From the NCBI GenBank assembly GCA_018001015.1, contig JAGNIV010000014.1, forward strand, positions 1 through 64,000: 64,000 nucleotides of DNA, in the 5' to 3' direction. This document shows positions 63,086 to 64,000 of this stretch, in pieces. This DNA comes from Phenylobacterium sp. (GTDB lineage Bacteria > Pseudomonadota > Alphaproteobacteria > Caulobacterales > Caulobacteraceae). Each line of letters opens with the position of its first letter. Position 1 is the stretch's first letter. A program made the position numbers and the translations under genes. The notes below the pieces were generated by a model. The model was given only the letters and a program-made list of their open reading frames with translations, ran no database searches and had not been told where the DNA came from.

Positions 63086-64000
63086 TCAAGCGTCGGTCTT
63101 CAAGGCCTCATACGCTTCCACCGCCGCCATCCATTCCTGTTCGGCGGCATCGAGCACAGCCTGCGCCTTGGCGCGGTCGGCGCCCAAACGAGCAGCCTTG
63201 CTGGGGTCCTTGGTGAAGACGTTGGGGTCGGTCAGAGCCTTGTCGAGCTCGGCGACGGCGGTGGTGGCGCGGGCCAGGGCGGCCTCGGCCTGTTCGGCGC
63301 GACGGCGTGCGGTGCCGGTGGGGACCTTGGCCTTCGGAGCCGCCTTGGGCGGCGGCGACGCGGCGGCCTGGGGGACCTGCGACGGGCCCTTGGCGGCCTG
63401 ACGGGCGCGGTCGATCACCAGCTTGGCGTAGTCATCCATGTCGCCGTTGAAGGGCGCGATGGTGCCGTCGGAGGCCAGCCACAGACGGTCGGCCACCAAC
63501 TCCATCAGCGAGCGGTCGTGGGTGATCAGGATGACGGCGCCGGCATATTCGTTCAGGGCGTCCAGCAGGGCGCGGCGGCTGTCGATATCCAGGTGGTTGG
63601 TGGGCTCATCGAGGATCAGGAGGTGAGGCGCCTCCATGGCCACCATGTTCAGCAGCAGGCGCGCGCGCTCGCCGCCGGACAGGTTAGCGACCGTGGTCTC
63701 GACCTTCTGCACCCCCATGCCGAACTGGGCCAGGCGAGAGCGGCGGGCCGCATCGCTGGCCTCGGGCATCGCCCGGCGGATGATCTCCAGCGGGGTGTCG
63801 GAGGGATCGAGCGCCTCGATCTGGTGCTGGTGGAACCAGCCCACCTTCAGGCGGCGGTCGCGGCGCAGGTCGCCGTGCATGACCTGTAGGGCGCCGGCGA
63901 TGAGCTTGGCGAAGGTGGACTTGCCGGCGCCGTTGACCCCGAGCAGGCCGATGCGATCGTCGAGGTCCAGGCGCAGGTCCATGTTGCGCAGGATCGGGGA
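63086..64000 (-). CDS. ABC-F family ATPase, C-terminal part (runs off the window)
   Basis: The frame is open beyond 64000, so the N-terminal half is missing; the ATG at 63982 is internal. The visible part is the second ATPase domain: Walker A GVNGAGKSTFAK, signature LSGGERARLLLN, Walker B LLILDEPTNHLD, and ILITHDRSLMELVADRLWL, then a long C-terminal arm, a Pro/Ala/Lys-rich linker and a coiled coil (ARRRAEQAEAALARATTAVA) of the Uup type that often binds DNA or ribosomes. The arm makes it closer to Uup/YheS-like proteins than the other ABC-F at 48895. Confidence 0.9.
   Translation of the reverse strand, partial: SPILRNMDLRLDLDDRIGLLGVNGAGKSTFAKLIAGALQVMHGDLRRDRRLKVGWFHQHQIEALDPSDTPLEIIRRAMPEASDAARRSRLAQFGMGVQKVETTVANLSGGERARLLLNMVAMEAPHLLILDEPTNHLDIDSRRALLDALNEYAGAVILITHDRSLMELVADRLWLASDGTIAPFNGDMDDYAKLVIDRARQAAKGPSQVPQAAASPPPKAAPKAKVPTGTARRRAEQAEAALARATTAVAELDKALTDPNVFTKDPSKAARLGADRAKAQAVLDAAEQEWMAAVEAYEALKTDA

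Overview
The window is about 68% GC and densely coded, and its gene content points to an alphaproteobacterium of the Caulobacteraceae (Caulobacter/Phenylobacterium type). The evidence is the block lptF-lptG-lptD-surA-pdxA-rsmA, the block fabD-fabG-acpP-fabF-mltG-yicC-gmk, a cpa/tad pilus operon, a chemoreceptor with a candidate CtrA box, and intergenic palindromic repeats of the kind common in this group. The assignment is by recognition only; no search was run. Bases 1-58 are not genomic: they match an Illumina P7 tail, an 8-base index slot and the Nextera read-2 transposase adapter, so the window starts at an untrimmed contig end.

Layout. 59-3446: 3' part of a Yip1-family membrane protein, alr and dnaB. 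3621-7573: TonB-dependent receptor, then rpsF-rpsR-rplI, each unit ending in a clear intrinsic terminator. 7662-12468: exported peroxiredoxin, purC, thioesterase-fold protein, an operon of carboxymuconolactone decarboxylase, SDR and cyclophilin, and a 48-aa membrane protein. 12691-16960: cold-shock protein, two small proteins, a chemoreceptor and an RTX metalloprotease. 17173-20748: LigD and Ku, convergent, forming a two-gene NHEJ system. 20800-22664: dienelactone-hydrolase-like protein and zinc-type dehydrogenase. 22823-29208: fatty-acid synthesis genes, mltG, yicC, gmk. 29209-33596: a patchy accessory stretch with repeats, a GIY-YIG nuclease between direct repeats, a phage-terminase-small-subunit-like protein, a lipoprotein, DUF3606, SRPBCC and TauE/SafE-like proteins. 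33597-41412: rsmA, pdxA, surA, lptD, lptG, lptF, devoted mostly to LPS export and outer-membrane biogenesis. 41573-48848: pepA, hydrolases, holC, an I78-like lipoprotein, secreted proteins, an M28 peptidase and a methyltransferase. 48895-53690: an ABC-F ATPase and a tightly packed cassette of glycosyltransferase, methyltransferase and an alpha-toroid-like protein. 53903-56291: cytochrome P450 and a divergent LysR regulator. 56284-62945: a short tad operon (cpaB, cpaC, cpaE, cpaF, tadB, tadC). 63086-64000: the C-terminal part of a second ABC-F ATPase running off the window.

Much of the window is housekeeping. The items most worth a second look are three intergenic palindromic repeat families (five copies of one of them, one nested inside another type), the GIY-YIG nuclease bracketed by near-identical direct repeats, the glycosyltransferase/methyltransferase/toroid cassette, a lipoprotein hydrolase whose nucleophile serine is replaced by phenylalanine, and the Tad locus that has no pilin, prepilin peptidase or CpaD beside it.

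No rRNA, tRNA, CRISPR array, insertion sequence with a transposase, or replication origin was recognised.
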